DNA of 58,091 nucleotides from Saccharicrinis sp. (GTDB lineage: Bacteria > Bacteroidota > Bacteroidia > Bacteroidales > Marinilabiliaceae), in the NCBI GenBank assembly GCA_024635555.1, contig JAGXIO010000142.1, positions 1 to 58,091 of the forward strand. The letters run 5' to 3'. Every line of letters begins with the position of its first letter. The first letter of the stretch is position 1. Of this stretch, positions 56,684 through 58,091 are shown one piece after another. The notes under the pieces were generated by a model that saw only the letters and a program-made list of their open reading frames with translations, was not told the origin of the DNA and made no database searches. Both the position numbers and the translations under genes were made by a program.

Positions 56684-56929
56684 ATGGAGGTGTTCGTTAT
56701 TGAACGGGAAAGCCCTGTGGCCATTGAAAAACTGGTTGCCGATTACCAGACTTTTGTGCAAAGCGAAGACCAGACAACTGACCAAAAAATTTATCTCATC
56801 GAAGACCCCTTTAACGGCGAGGTTTACCTGAGGAAAGCGGGCAAGTTCCTGATTGATTTTTCAGGAGCTGATTTGCCGGAGTTGCGCAACAAACTGGGCG
56901 AAGAGATAGAGAATGGCTTGGGGAAGTGA
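56684..56929 (+). CDS. Small hypothetical protein, possibly a remnant
   Basis: 81 residues starting at ATG 56684. The translation looks real: ERESPVAIEKLVADYQTFVQ, KIYLIEDPFNGEVYLRKAGK and DLPELRNKLGEEIENGLGK. An in-frame stop (TAA) sits at 56666-56668. An overlapping frame (56538-56831) is probably not coding. Unknown function. Confidence 0.45.
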   Translation: MEVFVIERESPVAIEKLVADYQTFVQSEDQTTDQKIYLIEDPFNGEVYLRKAGKFLIDFSGADLPELRNKLGEEIENGLGK

Positions 56930-57262
56930 GGTGTAATTCAAACACGGCGTCCCCGGTTTGGATCCATCTTGTTAGTAAATCCTTTTTATCTTAATCGGTA
57001 CCCGGTGCCGTCAACTTGTATCTCTTTTATGAGCGTTTATTTTGGGATTAATTTCAAAAAATGCAGTTCGCTGGATTTTATTACATAACCTAACCGTGCC
57101 GTAATCAATAAGACTTTCGCCATAGCCCGAAAAACCATTGCATCATCAGAAATTGATAGCAAGGTAGGGTTTCGCTAATTTATATTTCAAACTAGAGCAA
57201 CATAAACGCTTCTAATTGTATATCAAACGGATTGAAAATAGAGATTGTTGACAGCGGCTACG
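56930..57262. other. Gene-free stretch with a possible gene remnant (57011-57142, minus)
   Basis: On the minus strand 57142-57011 reads SGYGESLIDYGTVRLCNKIQ then RTAFFEINPKINAHKRDTS and stops. It looks coding but has no start. I see no other feature between the small ORF and the nucleotidyltransferase. Confidence 0.3.
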
Positions 57263-57562
57263 TTATGCATATTTGGCTTCTGCAAGAATTTGTTGCTTGA
57301 ACATTGATTTAACATACTTTTCTCTGCAGATGTCAACTGGTAAATTAAATCTTGACTGTATCTCATTCTTCAATCGTTGTTTGATAGAATAGAGATCGGG
57401 GGTGTTATCTTCAAATTCAACGATTAAATCAATATCGCTCTTTTCGTTCTGTTCTCCTCTTGCAATGGATCCAAATATGCCAATTTTAATAAGATGGTAT
57501 TCTTCCCTTAATCGAGTTTTGTTCGAAGACAGGTAATGCAATATTTGATTAGAGTCAATCAT
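57263..57562 (-). CDS. MNT-type nucleotidyltransferase (toxin-antitoxin antitoxin-like)
   Basis: 99 residues, the minimal nucleotidyltransferase fold: LIKIGIFGSIARGEQNEKSD holds GSx(10)DxD (GSIARGEQNEKSDIDL), followed by VEFEDNTPDLYSIKQRLK. These proteins usually pair with a HEPN toxin, which they AMPylate. No HEPN gene is adjacent in the window. The ATG overlaps a TGA of an upstream small ORF (ATGA at 57559-57562), so translation is probably coupled to that ORF. Confidence 0.8.
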   Translation of the reverse strand: MIDSNQILHYLSSNKTRLREEYHLIKIGIFGSIARGEQNEKSDIDLIVEFEDNTPDLYSIKQRLKNEIQSRFNLPVDICREKYVKSMFKQQILAEAKYA

Positions 57563-57672
57563 GGCAAATGCTTTGCTTCAAATATACAATTTTCCGCACT
57601 ATCTGCAATAATCGGATAGGCATAGGATTTAGTTTTCTTCTTTAATATATTCAAATATCTCTCTCTATCCAA
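57559..57672 (-). CDS. Small ORF coupled to the nucleotidyltransferase gene
   Basis: 37 codons with TGA overlapping the nucleotidyltransferase ATG by four bases. The translation, LDRERYLNILKKKTKSYAYP then IIADSAENCIFEAKHLP, looks coding. No ATG is in frame; a TTG at 57670-57672 could start it, or the reading frame may be the end of a larger lost gene. Confidence 0.45.
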   Translation of the reverse strand: MDRERYLNILKKKTKSYAYPIIADSAENCIFEAKHLP

Positions 57673-57680
57673 AACATAAT

Positions 57681-58091
57681 TTACTGACCACGAGCCAACA
57701 TGGGTCTGTCGCGATTTCCATGGCGGCCAAATATAAGATTCAGCCCAACTTTCATCGTCACGTTTCTGGCATTGGGAAACATGGTAAATTCATCCCCATC
57801 CATATATACCGTTGCCAATTGCGTAGGAAGATAATCGGCGGCTACATAGAGCTGTAAGGGGCCCATTAATAAAGACAAAGCTGTTCCTAAGCCATTACCA
57901 CCGCCCGGACGCAAACTATAATTCAGGTTTACCGAAACAAAGCTATAGGGCTGTACATTGGCCGAGATATTAAAATCTTGTCGGTAGTTGTACTTTTGAA
58001 AGATGCTACGCGCCAGCACACCCATGGTAAAACTAGGCGTTACCTCGTATAGAGCACCAGCATAAAACTCGGGAGATAAAGAAGTGCTAAA
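57681..58091 (-). CDS. C-terminal part of an outer-membrane barrel protein (DUF5723-like), runs off the window
   Basis: The frame is open to the window edge (136 codons seen). It reads EFYAGALYEVTPSFTMGVLA, NISANVQPYSFVSVNLNYS, LLMGPLQLYVAADYLPT and VTMKVGLNLIFGRH, alternating strands typical of an outer-membrane barrel in Bacteroidota. The end is polar (RPMLARGQ). I place it with DUF5723-type proteins by pattern only. Its start lies beyond the window. Confidence 0.6.
   Translation of the reverse strand, partial: FSTSLSPEFYAGALYEVTPSFTMGVLARSIFQKYNYRQDFNISANVQPYSFVSVNLNYSLRPGGGNGLGTALSLLMGPLQLYVAADYLPTQLATVYMDGDEFTMFPNARNVTMKVGLNLIFGRHGNRDRPMLARGQ

Noticed and set aside
56538-56831. 97-residue ORF overlapping the small gene at 56684
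   Set aside because: Overlaps a better frame; composition does not look coding beyond its first 50 residues.

Overview
The window looks like a chromosomal stretch of a Bacteroidota bacterium, probably of the Bacteroidales/Marinilabiliales type. The signs are a SusC/SusD pair with an ECF sigma and FecR-type regulator, secreted proteins with type IX secretion sorting tails, a glycine-lipid acyltransferase pair, and a division and cell-wall (dcw) cluster in the order usual for the phylum. No rRNA, tRNA or CRISPR array was seen. Assignments come from reading translations and motifs; no database was searched.

Layout. Positions 1-2047 hold a transposase tail, two hairpins, a DUF1232 membrane protein and a tRNA-dihydrouridine synthase (dus). 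Positions 2311-17103, all on the minus strand, form a polysaccharide utilisation locus: sigma factor, FecR-type anti-sigma, SusC, SusD, a secreted toroid protein that may be an unrecognised polysaccharide lyase, a secreted beta-helix protein, a broken GH105, a DUF4861 protein and an intact GH105. The locus is bracketed by two copies, about 240 bp and nearly identical, of the 3' end of dus (1792-2031 and 17210-17451). A short remnant of the SGNH hydrolase gene found beyond the right copy also lies just inside the left copy. This looks like the scar of an insertion or recombination that brought the locus in.

Positions 17571-35711 (minus) are the dcw cluster, read mraZ-rsmH-ftsL-ftsI-murE-mraY-murD-ftsW-murG-murC-ftsQ-ftsA-ftsZ, followed by yqeY and a coupled SGNH hydrolase. 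A KilA-N gene flanked by imperfect direct repeats is wedged between murD and ftsW. Upstream of mraZ are three GTGG repeats at 10-bp spacing, the expected MraZ operator. Positions 35896-39931 (plus) carry the glycine-lipid acyltransferase pair and an LtaS/MdoB-type sulfatase-fold membrane enzyme.

Positions 39950-54120 are an accessory region, with nearly all genes on the minus strand. Genes or gene pairs are separated by imperfect palindromes of roughly 90-140 bp that share sequence and architecture with one another. This resembles an integron-type cassette array without an integrase (CALIN-like). Cargo includes an HNH nuclease, a GNAT-like protein with a tiny partner, a DUF4932 metalloprotease, katG, a HerA-type membrane ATPase with a HEPN-motif partner (a possible defence module) and an orphan WapI-type immunity protein. 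A direct repeat of about 387 bp brackets the katG-to-immunity part. Positions 54200-58091 carry a purple-acid-phosphatase-like enzyme, a membrane protein, an orphan MNT nucleotidyltransferase with a coupled small ORF, and the end of an outer-membrane protein gene that runs off the window.
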